A DNA stretch of 64,000 nucleotides from Rhodobacter sp. TJ_12 (GCF_020023995.1 NZ_NRRD01000004.1:162568-226567), one strand, 5' to 3'; shown: positions 17,545 to 26,418, counted from the first letter of the stretch. Program-made: numbers and translations. The notes: generated by a model from the sequence alone, not told the origin.

Positions 17545-17841
17545 GGCCCTTGCCCCATGCCTGACGCGCCGCATGCGCGGAGTCACCCAAGCTCAGGAAC
17601 ACATAAACTGCTAAATCTCCGGTTAAGCCCGGCAAGGCAGGATTTTCCATTTAACGAAGAATCTGAGCGAATTCGGAAACGCTTCTCGCGCCGAAAGCGC
17701 CTTGCCGTCGCCGGTCCGGAAACCGCTTGGCATATGGGCACAAACCAAAAGGATATAAGACAGGCACAGGCGCGCAAACGGGCAAGGGCAGAAAAGACGA
17801 AACCCGGAGCTTGCGCCCCGGGCTTACGGCCATCCGGCCAG
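17545..17841. other. Intergenic region upstream of the RTX gene
   Basis: About 300 bases without a gene, holding the presumed reverse-strand promoter of the RTX gene. On the reverse strand, 17610-17626 reads TTAACCGGAGATTTAGC, one mismatch from a CtrA full site (TTAA-N7-TTAA). No clear sigma-70 promoter was recognised. Confidence 0.35.
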
Positions 17842-17928
17842 TGGTGCGGTTGAGAAGACTCGAACTTCCACGGGAGTTACCCCACAGCGACCTCAACGCT
17901 GCGCGTCTACCAATTCCGCCACAACCGC
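17842..17928 (-). tRNA. tRNA-Leu (GAG anticodon)
   Basis: An 87-base class II tRNA on the reverse strand. GCGGTTG pairs with CAACCGC, the discriminator is A, CCA is encoded, the anticodon stem-loop is CAGCG-TTGAGGT-CGCTG (anticodon GAG) and there is a long variable arm. Decodes CUC/CUU. Confidence 0.96.
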
Positions 17929-18134
17929 ACGTTTTGGCTTGGTGAGGGGCGTTTAGCCGAGCCTGCGGCGAATGAAAAGCCCCATTTTGACGCTTTGAAC
18001 AATTCGGGTGAAAATTTCTTGTCGCAGGCTTTGGCCGGGGCCGCAGATCACGCAACTGGCGGGTTTCGCAACAGCCTTGCCAAGGCTGCCGCTGCGGTTT
18101 TGCCCAGATCCCAATTCCCCGCCCGAACGCACAA

Positions 18135-18152
18135 GGGGCGCCGTAGCGCCCC
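18135..18152 (-). terminator. Possible hairpin behind the peptidoglycan-binding gene
   Basis: GGGGCGC and GCGCCCC arms around a 4-base loop, 27 bases past the stop of the reverse gene. There is no T-run, so it is only a weak terminator candidate. Confidence 0.35.
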
Positions 18153-18178
18153 CCCGCAAACGGTCTAAATGCGCCCGA

Positions 18179-20008
18179 TCAGGGTTGCGCGGGCAGCTTG
18201 GACGAGCCCTGCGCCACAAGATTTGCGGCCCCGGCGGCAAAGCTGGCCAGGCCGGAAATCCCGCCCGCGGCAGATTTGGTCGAGATCGTGCCCGCCGAAG
18301 CCGAGGCCGGGATCGCCGTTTCCGTCGGGGCCGGGCTGCTGGGCGCGGTGACCGGCACCGGCAAGAGCGGCACCGCCGTCGCGCGCCCATTGAGCGCCAT
18401 CGACGCTTTCTTGATCAAGCTGGCCCGGTCGGGCTGTTCGGGCAAGAACACCGGGGTCTGACCGACTGACAGCGCATCCGCGCTCAGCCCATACCAATCC
18501 AGCGCCAAATCGGGATGTTTCTCGATCCCGACGCCCGCGGTCAGGTGGTGGCCCAGCATTTCCGCATAGACCATCTGCCCCGTCCCGGCGAGCACCAGCG
18601 CCGAGGCAATCGCCATCTCCGCCTCGTCCAGCCCATAGCCGATCGACAGGCAAACCTTGGAGGTGGAGATCAGTTGATCCTCGGCCATGCCCGATTGCCC
18701 GATCCAGCCTTGGATCGAGGCGACCATGTCATCGCGCGGGGTGGTGGTCAGCTTGGCGACCTGATCTTTCAGCGCGGCGCTAAAGCCCCGGCATTGCGTG
18801 GCGATTTGCTCGGGCGTGAAGCCTTGGATCTGCGCGGCCAGCGCGTCGCCATCAGCCTTCGCGGCCGCCGAAACGGCACAGAATTGTTCGCCCAACGCCT
18901 GCGCCGGGTCCGACATCGCCGCGACCGTTTGCAGCCCGCCATTGGACCCCGATTTTGCGTTCACGCCCGCGCAATAGCGCGCAAGTGTCAGTTTCGGCGC
19001 TGCCATGGCCGAGCCGAAGCTGGGCATCGTCGGCGCCGGCGCAGGCGTGGTGGCCGCCGCAAAACTGGGCATCGCCGAGGCCGGGGCCGGGGCTGTGGGT
19101 TGGGCCGCCATCATCGTATTGGGCAGCGCGGCGCCGGGGCTTGGCATCGGCACCGCCGGATTGGTCGCCATCGTGCCGCCGCCTTTCACTTCGCACAGCC
19201 CGTGACGGCAGGCGAAAGAGGCCGGGGTCGCATTGGCCACCTGAAAGTCATTACGCTGATAGCCCTGCGGCGTTGACGCAAAGACCCGCACCGTGCAGGC
19301 GGGGCCATTGCACCAAAAGCCCGACCCGGTGACCGAGGTATCGATCATGTAATCGGTCCGGCCATCGGCGTTCATATCGGCCAGTTGCACAAAGCCCGCG
19401 CGCTGCAAAAGCTGCTCGGGCTCGACATTGGTGTTGCGCGCGATTTCAAACACGGCTTCGGACACTTCGGGCGGCAGACCGCCGATCGTGCCCCCCGAGT
19501 AGCCCCCCGCATAGCCGGTATGGGCGGTGCCCCCCATCATTTCATCGCGCTGCGCCAAAAGCATGCCGCGCACGCCTTGCGGGCTGCGGGCGATGGTGCT
19601 TTGCACTTGCGGGCCGCCCAATTGCGCGCGGTTGTAGGCGGTGACAAGGATATTGCGCTCCATCTCGGTCAGTTGCCCGGTGGCCGGATAACCCAGAAGC
19701 GCTTGATATTGCGAGATCGCCGCGCGTGATCTTTTGCCCAGAACGCCATCGGCGGTGCCCACGGGATACCCGAAATAATTGAGCGAATTCTGCACTTCGC
19801 GGTTTTGCTCCCGCTGGGCCGACGACATGGTAGAGCGGCGCGTCGTGGTGCGGCGGGGCGACCGGTTGGCCTCATTGACAATGGCCGCCCCGATCATCCC
19901 GCCGATCAGGCCGCCAACCACATCGCCGCCGCCCGCCAAAACGGGCGTGCCGCCGGTAACCCCCACACTCAAGGCAACAATGCTTGTAAGGAGATGACGC
20001 GCTTTCAT
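18179..20008 (-). CDS. Exported peptidoglycan-binding-domain protein
   Basis: 609 residues from ATG 20008, where a signal peptide begins (MKARHLLTSIVALSVGVTGG...LAGGG); codons further upstream belong to unrelated sequence overlapping the divergent lipB. After the signal comes a glycine-zipper-like stretch (GGLIGGMIGAAI), then a PG_binding_1-type domain at ~60-120 (VQNSLNYFGYPVGTADGVLGKRSRAAISQYQ). Residues ~230-290 carry a compact domain with paired cysteines, followed by an Ala/Pro/Met-rich linker and a helical C-terminal region of ~230 residues with no recognised family. Probably periplasmic and wall-associated. The role of the C-terminal half is unknown. Confidence 0.8.
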   Translation of the reverse strand: MKARHLLTSIVALSVGVTGGTPVLAGGGDVVGGLIGGMIGAAIVNEANRSPRRTTTRRSTMSSAQREQNREVQNSLNYFGYPVGTADGVLGKRSRAAISQYQALLGYPATGQLTEMERNILVTAYNRAQLGGPQVQSTIARSPQGVRGMLLAQRDEMMGGTAHTGYAGGYSGGTIGGLPPEVSEAVFEIARNTNVEPEQLLQRAGFVQLADMNADGRTDYMIDTSVTGSGFWCNGPACTVRVFASTPQGYQRNDFQVANATPASFACRHGLCEVKGGGTMATNPAVPMPSPGAALPNTMMAAQPTAPAPASAMPSFAAATTPAPAPTMPSFGSAMAAPKLTLARYCAGVNAKSGSNGGLQTVAAMSDPAQALGEQFCAVSAAAKADGDALAAQIQGFTPEQIATQCRGFSAALKDQVAKLTTTPRDDMVASIQGWIGQSGMAEDQLISTSKVCLSIGYGLDEAEMAIASALVLAGTGQMVYAEMLGHHLTAGVGIEKHPDLALDWYGLSADALSVGQTPVFLPEQPDRASLIKKASMALNGRATAVPLLPVPVTAPSSPAPTETAIPASASAGTISTKSAAGGISGLASFAAGAANLVAQGSSKLPAQP

Positions 20009-20149
20009 AATGTCCTCCGATTCCGGGGCAAAGCCCGTAAGCGATGCCGTCAAGACCGCATCGCGATAAAACTCCCGTGAGTTTTCGCCCGAATCGGGCT
20101 TGAGGCAAGGTTTTTGTCGCTCTAACACCCAAAAGAACAGGAGCCAGAC

Positions 20150-20815
20150 ATGCCAGAATGGATAAAATCCGACCGACCCGTCGCCTATGAGGACGCGCTT
20201 GCTTTCATGGAGGCACGGGTGGCCGCGATTGCGGCGGGCACCGCCGACGAGGCGATCTGGCTGCTGGAACACCCTCCGCTTTATACGGCGGGCACTTCGG
20301 CGCGGCAGGCGGATCTGGTCGATCCCGACCGGTTTCCGGTTTATGAGGCCGGGCGCGGCGGGCAATATACCTATCACGGGCCGGGCCAGCGCATTGTCTA
20401 TGTGATGTTGGATCTGAACAAGCGCGGTCGCGATGTGCGCTGTTTCGTGCGCGCGCTGGAGGCTTGGGTGATCGCCGCTCTGGCCGAATTCAACGTCACC
20501 GGCGAAATCCGCGAGGGGCGCGTGGGCGTCTGGGTGCAGCGGCCCGAAAAGGGGCTGCAAGCCGATGGCAGCCCGCGCGAAGACAAGATTGCCGCGATCG
20601 GGGTAAAATTGCGCCGCTGGGTCAGCTTTCACGGAATTTCGATCAATGTTGACCCGGAGCTAGAGCATTTTTCCGGCATCGTGCCCTGCGGCATTCGCGA
20701 ACATGGCGTGACCTCGCTTGTGGATCTGGGGCTGCCAGTCACGCTGGAAGACCTTGACGTGGCACTAGAGACCACCTTTGCCGCAGCCTTTGCACGCGCG
20801 TGCGTCCAACCTTAG
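20150..20815 (+). CDS. lipB: Lipoyl(octanoyl) transferase
   Basis: 221 residues. It transfers octanoyl from acyl-carrier protein to the lipoyl domains of 2-oxoacid dehydrogenases and GcvH. Seen: [27 protein letters not shown] (the LipB signature), the catalytic lysine in [10 protein letters not shown] and the acyl-accepting cysteine in GIVPCGI. The ATG at 20150 follows AGGAGCCAGAC, a good ribosome site. Divergent from the peptidoglycan-binding gene with a 141-bp shared promoter region. Confidence 0.96.
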   Translation: MPEWIKSDRPVAYEDALAFMEARVAAIAAGTADEAIWLLEHPPLYTAGTSARQADLVDPDRFPVYEAGRGGQYTYHGPGQRIVYVMLDLNKRGRDVRCFVRALEAWVIAALAEFNVTGEIREGRVGVWVQRPEKGLQADGSPREDKIAAIGVKLRRWVSFHGISINVDPELEHFSGIVPCGIREHGVTSLVDLGLPVTLEDLDVALETTFAAAFARACVQP

Positions 20816-20976
20816 CGCAACATAGCCCCCGGCGTGCCAAGCCCCGGCACGACAGTTGCATAACACGGATGTGACGAGGCCGTTGACCTTGGCCGCGCAA
20901 TTTGAACAGATAGGGCCGCGCCTTTCATGGGGCGCAACAAACGATCCTGCCCGGCAACCTCGTGGTAACGGAATTT

Positions 20977-20988
20977 TGTGCATGCACA
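20977..20988. promoter_or_regulatory. Palindrome TGTGCATGCACA upstream of cytochrome c2
   Basis: A perfect 12-bp palindrome flanked by TTT/AAAA words, 121 bases before the cytochrome c2 start. It may be an operator; no FNR-type TTGAT-N4-ATCAA box was found nearby. Confidence 0.35.
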
Positions 20989-21108
20989 GCAAAATGTACT
21001 AATGTGAGATGCGCGACCTTTTGCCCTGTGGTAAGGGGAATACCGGGCACAAAGACTGCCTTTCGATCCCGGGCGCTCCGGGCAAGCAAACAGACCAAGG
21101 AACCAGCG

Positions 21109-21525
21109 ATGAAGATCAGCCTCTATGCCACCCTCGCCGCGCTCGCTCTGGCCACGCCCGCGCTGGCCGAGGGCGATGCCGCCGTTGGCGAAAAAGAATT
21201 CACCAAGTGCAAAACCTGCCACTCGATCACCGCGCCTGACGGCACCGATATCGTCAAAGGCGGCAAGGTCGGCCCGAACCTCTATGGCGTGATCGGTCGT
21301 CAAGCCGGCAGCTACCCGGATTTCCGCTACAAAGATTCGATCGTCGAACTGGGCGAAAGCGGCTTTGTCTGGACCGCGGAAGAAATCGCCGTCTACATGC
21401 AAGACCCGACCGCCTTCTTGAAAGAAAAGACCGGCAACAAGCGTGCGCGCTCGGGCATGACCCACAAGCAAAACAAAAACCAAGAAGACATCGTCGCCTT
21501 CTTGGCCTCGGTCGTCACCGAATAA
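21109..21525 (+). CDS. cycA: Cytochrome c2
   Basis: 138 residues. Start ATG 21109 opens a signal peptide (MKISLYATLAALALATPALA) for Sec export; haem is attached in the periplasm at CKTCH (CxxCH). The mature part begins EGDAAVGEKEFTKCKTCHSITAPDG and includes GPNLYGVIGRQAG, YKDSIVELGESGFVWT and the distal haem ligand in RSGMTHK, very close to Rhodobacter capsulatus cytochrome c2. It shuttles electrons from cytochrome bc1 to terminal oxidase and, in phototrophs, to the reaction centre. Single-gene unit: a strong terminator follows 30 bases after the stop. This gene is the best taxonomic marker in the window. Confidence 0.96.
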   Translation: MKISLYATLAALALATPALAEGDAAVGEKEFTKCKTCHSITAPDGTDIVKGGKVGPNLYGVIGRQAGSYPDFRYKDSIVELGESGFVWTAEEIAVYMQDPTAFLKEKTGNKRARSGMTHKQNKNQEDIVAFLASVVTE

Positions 21526-21554
21526 GACATTTCTTGAGGCAATCGCCTTGTGAG

Positions 21555-21585
21555 AGGCCCGGTCGGATCACCGACCGGGCCTTTT
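21555..21585 (+). terminator. Terminator of cycA
   Basis: A perfect 11-bp GC-rich stem (GGCCCGGTCGG with CCGACCGGGCC) around ATCA, followed by TTTT. Confidence 0.9.
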
Positions 21586-21630
21586 CTTATCCGCGCCGCA
21601 TCGGCACCCGTGCCGAGACCGGCCCAAGCT

Positions 21631-22089
21631 TTAGCCGAGCCGCGCCTTGACCATTGGCCCGACCGCGCCGAAATCCATTTGCCCCGTATGGGCGGATTTC
21701 AACTCTGCCATCACCCGGCCCATATCGCGGATCGAGCTGGCGCCCAGCTTTTCGATCGCAGCGGTGATCGCGGCGTCAACCTCTTCGGCGGTCAGTTGGC
21801 GTGGCAGAAATTCCTCGATCACCGCGATCTCGGCCAATTCCTTTTCCGCCAGTTCCAACCGCCCGCCTTCCTCGTAGGCGCGCGCCGATTCCTGACGCTG
21901 CTTCACCATTTTGCCCAGAATCGCCAAGATCTCGGCATCGCCCACGCTTGAGCCATCGCCTTCGGCCCGCAATGCAATCTCGCGATCCTTGATCGCCGCA
22001 TTGATCAGCCGCAGGGTCGACAGCCGCACCGCCTCCTTGGCCTTCATCGCCTCTTTCAGCGCCGATGCCAGCTTTTCGCGCATGCCCAT
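21631..22089 (-). CDS. GatB/YqeY domain protein
   Basis: 152 residues, the standard YqeY length. MREKLASALKEAMKAKEAVRLSTLRLINAAIKDREI, then EILAILGKMVKQRQESA and LPRQLTAEEV, and a C-terminal GxxSxxDMGRVMAEL motif as in the tRNA-binding tail domain of GatB. Stand-alone YqeY proteins are thought to bind tRNA or aid amidation, but their role is not established. Divergent from carA, with which it shares a 160-bp intergenic region; the carA-yqeY pairing is common in alphaproteobacteria. Confidence 0.9.
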   Translation of the reverse strand: MGMREKLASALKEAMKAKEAVRLSTLRLINAAIKDREIALRAEGDGSSVGDAEILAILGKMVKQRQESARAYEEGGRLELAEKELAEIAVIEEFLPRQLTAEEVDAAITAAIEKLGASSIRDMGRVMAELKSAHTGQMDFGAVGPMVKARLG

Positions 22090-22193
22090 GTCCTGCTCAG
22101 TTTGAACCAGCCGTCACCTTAGCCTGAAGCCCGCCGCCATACAACCGCGACAAATTATTGATTTCATTGAATTTCCTCTTTTTCCCAAAAGCC

Positions 22194-22222
22194 TTGACGC
22201 CCTCGGCGCCGAACCGTAGGTT
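22194..22222 (+). promoter_or_regulatory. Candidate sigma-70 promoter for carA
   Basis: TTGACG, 17-bp spacer, TAGGTT, ending about 30 bases before the carA ATG. The -35 is strong and the -10 moderate. Position and orientation fit carA. Confidence 0.45.
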
Positions 22223-22251
22223 CAGCCGAATTTTGCCCCGGGAGTCGCGCC

Positions 22252-23418
22252 ATGCCCACACAAACCCCGCCATCGGAAAAACCCACCGCCCTGATCGCCA
22301 CGGCAGATGGGCAATTGTTCTATGGGCGTGGCTTTGGGGCCGTGGGCGAAACCGTCGCCGAACTGGTGTTCAACACCGCGATGACCGGCTATCAGGAGAT
22401 CATGACCGATCCCAGCTATGCCGGGCAGGTCGTGACCTTCACCTTCCCCCATGTTGGCAATGTCGGCGTCACCCCCGAAGATGACGAAACCGGCGAGCCG
22501 GTCGCCGCGGGCCTTGTGGTGAAATGGGACCCGACCGAACCGTCGAACTGGCGCGCGATCGAGCCGCTTGTGGGCTGGCTGGAAAAACGTGGCAGAATCG
22601 GCGTGGGCGGGGTCGACACCCGGCGTCTGACCCGCGCGATCCGCCAACAAGGCGCGCCGCATGTGGCCATTGCGCATGACCCGGACGGCAATTTCGACAT
22701 CGAGGGGCTGGTGAAAAAGGCGCGGGAGTGGAAAGGTCTTGTCGGCCTTGATCTTGCCCGCGAAGTCAGCTGCACGCAAAGCTACCAGTGGAACGAGATG
22801 CGTTGGGCTTGGCCCGAGGGCTACAAACCCCGCAGCGAACCGGGCTTCAAGGTCGTCGCCATCGATTATGGCGCGAAACGCAATATCCTGCGCTGTCTGG
22901 CCTCGGCGGGCTGCGATGTGACGGTGCTGCCTGCCACCGCCACCGCCGAAGAGGTGCTGGCGCATAATCCCGAAGGCGTGTTTTTGTCCAACGGGCCGGG
23001 CGATCCGGCGGCAACGGGGGCCTATGCCGTGCCGATGATCAAGGGCGTCTTGGAGACAGACTTGCCGGTCTTCGGCATTTGTCTGGGCCACCAGATGCTG
23101 GCGCTGGCGCTTGGCGCCAAAACGATCAAGATGAACCACGGCCACCATGGCGCGAACCATCCGGTGAAGGATAAAACCACCGGCAAGGTGGAAATCACCT
23201 CGATGAACCACGGCTTTGCGGTCGATGCGCAGACCCTGCCCACGGGCGTCACGGAAACCCATATCAGCTTGTTTGATGGCTCCAACTGCGGCATCGCGCT
23301 GGAGAATCGGCCGGTCTTTTCCGTGCAATATCACCCCGAAGCCAGCCCCGGCCCACAAGACAGCTATTATCTGTTCGAACGGTTCGCCGCCGCGATGGCC
23401 ACCCGCCGCAGCGCCTAA
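22252..23418 (+). CDS. carA: Carbamoyl-phosphate synthase small subunit
   Basis: 388 residues. It supplies ammonia from glutamine for carbamoyl phosphate, feeding arginine and pyrimidine synthesis. The N-terminal domain has the GETVAELVFNTAMTGYQEIMTDPSYAGQVVTFTFPHVGN signature region; the class-I glutamine amidotransferase domain carries the catalytic cysteine in FGICLGHQ and the His/Glu pair in QYHPEA. carB is not in the window. No peptide-coding arginine attenuator was seen in the short leader. Confidence 0.96.
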   Translation: MPTQTPPSEKPTALIATADGQLFYGRGFGAVGETVAELVFNTAMTGYQEIMTDPSYAGQVVTFTFPHVGNVGVTPEDDETGEPVAAGLVVKWDPTEPSNWRAIEPLVGWLEKRGRIGVGGVDTRRLTRAIRQQGAPHVAIAHDPDGNFDIEGLVKKAREWKGLVGLDLAREVSCTQSYQWNEMRWAWPEGYKPRSEPGFKVVAIDYGAKRNILRCLASAGCDVTVLPATATAEEVLAHNPEGVFLSNGPGDPAATGAYAVPMIKGVLETDLPVFGICLGHQMLALALGAKTIKMNHGHHGANHPVKDKTTGKVEITSMNHGFAVDAQTLPTGVTETHISLFDGSNCGIALENRPVFSVQYHPEASPGPQDSYYLFERFAAAMATRRSA

Positions 23419-23531
23419 GCGGGGCCGCCGAGCGTCTGAAAATCCTCAAGAATTTGTAAACGGCGCCGATTTCGGTGCCGTTTCTTTTGCGCAATTACAC
23501 ACCCTAAAGCATAGGATTTCTCGCTTTTGTA

Positions 23532-23547
23532 TTAACCAAGCATTAAC
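23532..23547 (+). promoter_or_regulatory. CtrA-type box TTAACCAAGCATTAAC
   Basis: A perfect match to the alphaproteobacterial CtrA full site TTAA-N7-TTAAC, 50 bases before the ATG of the glycosyltransferase gene. In Rhodobacter, CtrA controls motility, gene-transfer-agent and surface genes. No other perfect full site was noticed in the intergenic regions. Confidence 0.6.
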
Positions 23548-23596
23548 CAAAGCTGCGCTTACTCGTCTTTGGATTGGTTAATCGCACGAGGACGAT

Positions 23597-25687
23597 ATGC
23601 GCAGCCTCGCCCGCTCGGGCATCATCTATGCCGATTTCGGCGCCAAGGCGCGGGCACGTCTGAAACAGCCCGGGCTCGAAGACAGTGCCGCGCAGACCAT
23701 GCCCATGGCGCGGCCGATACCGCCCGCGCCCGCTACGGCCCGCCCGCGCCCGCAAAGACGGCCGCTGGGGCAAATTCTGCTGGAAATGGGCGCGGTGGCG
23801 CCCGGCGACCTGCTCAAGGCGGTTACGTTGCGCCACCGCGAAGACGTGCGGCTGGGCGATATTTTGCTGACCCATGGCTGGACCGGCGAGGCGGAGTTGA
23901 TGGCGGCCCTCGCACAGCAATGGAACGCCACGGTCGTCGATCTGCTGGCCGAACCGCCCGATCCGCGCCTGATCGATGCGTTGGGCCCGGAGCTATGCCT
24001 ACAAGAGGCCATGGTGCCCTGGCGCAGGTTGGGCGGGGTCACGCTGATCGCCACCGCCCGGCCCGAGGATTTCGCTGCGCTCAGCACACGCCTGCCCGCG
24101 CGGCTGGGGCCGTGGCGCATGGTGCTGGCCCCTGAAAGCGATGTGCATGCCGCGCTTTTGGCGCGCCGTCAGACCGCCTTGATCCGGCGCGCCGAAATGC
24201 GGGTGGACCCGGCGCAAAGCTGCCGCAGCCACAACGAACGACGCGCCGCGCGCATTGCGCTTGGCGTCGTGCTTGCTGCCGCGCTTGGGCTTGCGCTCGC
24301 CCCGGTGGCGGTCTTTGCGCTGCTGTTTGGCTGGGCGATCGTGACGCTTTTCGCAACCACGGGACTGCGGCTTGCCGCCTGGCTGGCGCAAATGCGCGCG
24401 CTGCGCCGCGCCGCGCGCCAAGACCCGCTCGCGCCCCCTCCCCCCACGGCCGGGGTGATGCGAAAACTCCCGATGATCTCGCTTCTTGTGCCGCTCTACG
24501 ACGAATGCGACATCGCCGCGCGGCTGATTGAGCGGTTGGGGCGGCTGACCTACCCGCGCGAATTGCTCGATATCATTTTGGTGGTCGAAGAGGGCGACCG
24601 CACCACCCGCCATGCTTTGGCCGGAACCGCCCTGCCGCGCTGGATGCGCATTGTCACCGTGCCCGCAGGCCCGATCCGAACCAAGCCTCGCGCGCTCAAT
24701 TACGCGCTGAATTTCTGCCGCGGCAGCGTGGTCGGGGTCTATGATGCCGAGGATATGCCCGACCCGGATCAATTGCACCGCGTCGCGCGCCGCTTTGCTG
24801 AAACCGGGCCAGAGGTGGCCTGCGTCCAAGGGGTGCTGGACTATTATAACCCCCGCACCAATTGGCTCGCGCGCTGTTTCACCATCGAATATGCCGCGTG
24901 GTTTCGCGCCATGCTGCCCGGGCTTGCGCAGCTTGGCCTTGTCGTTCCGCTGGGCGGCACGACTTTGTTCTTTCGCCGCGCCGCGCTAGAGAAACTGAGC
25001 GGATGGGATGCCCATAACGTCACCGAAGATGCCGATCTGGGCCTGCGTCTGGCGCGTCACGGCTACCGCACCGACTTGATCGACACCGTCACCCACGAAG
25101 AGGCAAACTGCCGCCCGCTGCCTTGGGTGCGGCAACGCTCGCGCTGGCTGAAGGGCTATGCGATGACATGGGCGGTGCATATGCGCGACCCGGTGCGGCT
25201 GTGGCGCGACTTGGGGACCAAGCGGTTTATCGGCGTGCAGGTGCTGATCTTGGGCGCGCTGTCGCAATATCTGCTGGCGCCGGTTCTGTGGTCTTGCTGG
25301 GCGATCCTGTTCGGTCTGTGGCACCCGGTCTCGGCGTTGCTCTCGCCGGGGGCAGAAACGTTGCTTCTGTTTGCCTTCGTGCTGACGGAATTGATCAATA
25401 TCACCATCGCGGCTTGGGCGGTGCGCGGCCCCGCGCATCGCCACCTGATCCCATGGGTGCCAAGCTTGCATCTTTATTTCCCGCTGGGGGCGCTGGCCGG
25501 CTGGAAAGCGCTTTACGAGATGATCTTGCGCCCCTTTTTCTGGGACAAAACCTCGCATGGGGTGTTTGACGGCACGCCCGATATCCCTGCCCCGGCGGCA
25601 CGCTCCGATATGGTGCTGCGGATTGCAGAGGCTGCCCGACCGCCCGCGCCCGCCCCACGCATTGCTTGCGCCCCGTTGATCGACTAG
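23597..25687 (+). CDS. MshEN domain - family 2 glycosyltransferase fusion, membrane protein
   Basis: 696 residues. Residues ~54-112 hold two successive MshEN-type motifs (PLGQILLEMGAVAPGDLLKA, then RLGDILLTHGWTGEAELMAA), the domain that binds cyclic di-GMP in MshE/GspE ATPases. Two hydrophobic segments follow (~215-265). Residues ~290-530 are a processive GT2 domain with PLYDECD, DAED (383-386, nucleotide/metal site), a second acidic motif EDADLG (477-482) and QRSRW (QxxRW, ~513), as in cellulose-synthase-like enzymes; further membrane segments end the protein. Likely a c-di-GMP-responsive polysaccharide synthase in the inner membrane. AGGA precedes the ATG, and a CtrA box lies upstream. Stands alone. 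Confidence 0.82.
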   Translation: MRSLARSGIIYADFGAKARARLKQPGLEDSAAQTMPMARPIPPAPATARPRPQRRPLGQILLEMGAVAPGDLLKAVTLRHREDVRLGDILLTHGWTGEAELMAALAQQWNATVVDLLAEPPDPRLIDALGPELCLQEAMVPWRRLGGVTLIATARPEDFAALSTRLPARLGPWRMVLAPESDVHAALLARRQTALIRRAEMRVDPAQSCRSHNERRAARIALGVVLAAALGLALAPVAVFALLFGWAIVTLFATTGLRLAAWLAQMRALRRAARQDPLAPPPPTAGVMRKLPMISLLVPLYDECDIAARLIERLGRLTYPRELLDIILVVEEGDRTTRHALAGTALPRWMRIVTVPAGPIRTKPRALNYALNFCRGSVVGVYDAEDMPDPDQLHRVARRFAETGPEVACVQGVLDYYNPRTNWLARCFTIEYAAWFRAMLPGLAQLGLVVPLGGTTLFFRRAALEKLSGWDAHNVTEDADLGLRLARHGYRTDLIDTVTHEEANCRPLPWVRQRSRWLKGYAMTWAVHMRDPVRLWRDLGTKRFIGVQVLILGALSQYLLAPVLWSCWAILFGLWHPVSALLSPGAETLLLFAFVLTELINITIAAWAVRGPAHRHLIPWVPSLHLYFPLGALAGWKALYEMILRPFFWDKTSHGVFDGTPDIPAPAARSDMVLRIAEAARPPAPAPRIACAPLID

Positions 25688-25748
25688 GGGCAAGTGACAC
25701 GAAAATCCTGCCCAACCCGGACAGCGCATTCGCGCCCGGCGGGCGCGA

Positions 25749-26384
25749 TTAGGGCTGCTCGCCCCGGCTTTCGGCATCAAGCTTGAGCCGGGTCTCAAAC
25801 GCTTGCGAGATATGCACGCGCAGCGCCTGCGCCGCCCCCTCTTCATCGCCTGCGGCAATCGCATCGACAATCGCCTGATGTTCGTCCAGCGCGCGCGCAC
25901 CGCGCCCCTCGGCGGCCAGCGAGGTCGTCGCCAAAAGCGCCATTGATCGATGTACAAGATCAAGCTGCTGCACAAGGTAGCGGTTGTGCGAGGCCAGATG
26001 CAATTGCCGGTGAAACCGCTTGTTCGCCCGCGCCAGCGCCACCGGGTCATTCAACTGCCCCCGGTCGACATCGATCATCTCTTGCAAGACGCGAATTTCT
26101 TCCGGCGCGGCATGTTTGGCCGCAAGCTGGGCCGCCAGCGCCTCCAATTCCGCGCGCACCACGTAAAGCTCGGCCAGTTGATTGTGATCGAGCGAGGCCA
26201 CGATCAGGCTGCGCCCGTCACGCGCCAGCATCGCCTGCGTTTCCAGCCGTTGCATCGCTTCGCGCACCGGGGTACGCGACACACCAAACCGCTCGGCCAG
26301 TTCCGATTCCACCAGCCGGTCGCCGGGGCGATAAAGCCCCGCATCGATCGCTTCGAGAATGAGCGTGTAAGCGTCCTTCTGCAT
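25749..26384 (-). CDS. GntR-family regulator with FCD domain
   Basis: 211 residues from ATG 26384 (MQKDAYTLILEAIDAG); another ATG at 26417 adds 11 residues. The winged helix at ~15-75 contains RLVESELAERFGVSRTPVREAMQRLE, the usual GntR recognition motif. The rest is an all-helical FCD domain (AELYVVRAELEALAAQLAA..., then HRQLHLASHNRYLV), which normally binds a carboxylic acid or metal. These are usually repressors of nearby catabolic or transport genes, but no obvious pathway adjoins it. Two GTATGC half-sites overlap or precede its start, hinting at autoregulation. Confidence 0.88.
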   Translation of the reverse strand: MQKDAYTLILEAIDAGLYRPGDRLVESELAERFGVSRTPVREAMQRLETQAMLARDGRSLIVASLDHNQLAELYVVRAELEALAAQLAAKHAAPEEIRVLQEMIDVDRGQLNDPVALARANKRFHRQLHLASHNRYLVQQLDLVHRSMALLATTSLAAEGRGARALDEHQAIVDAIAAGDEEGAAQALRVHISQAFETRLKLDAESRGEQP

Positions 26385-26418
26385 CGGGATCCCCGGCCTT
26401 GTGCTGCGCCGCCCCATT

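Noticed and set aside
14788..17850. Long forward frames rich in Pro, Ser and Val opposite the RTX gene
   Set aside because: They are antisense translations of the repeated GGxGxD codons and have no start signals or known domains.
22090..22251. Arginine- or pyrimidine-type attenuator ahead of carA
   Set aside because: The leader after the candidate promoter is too short, with no leader peptide or terminator hairpin.
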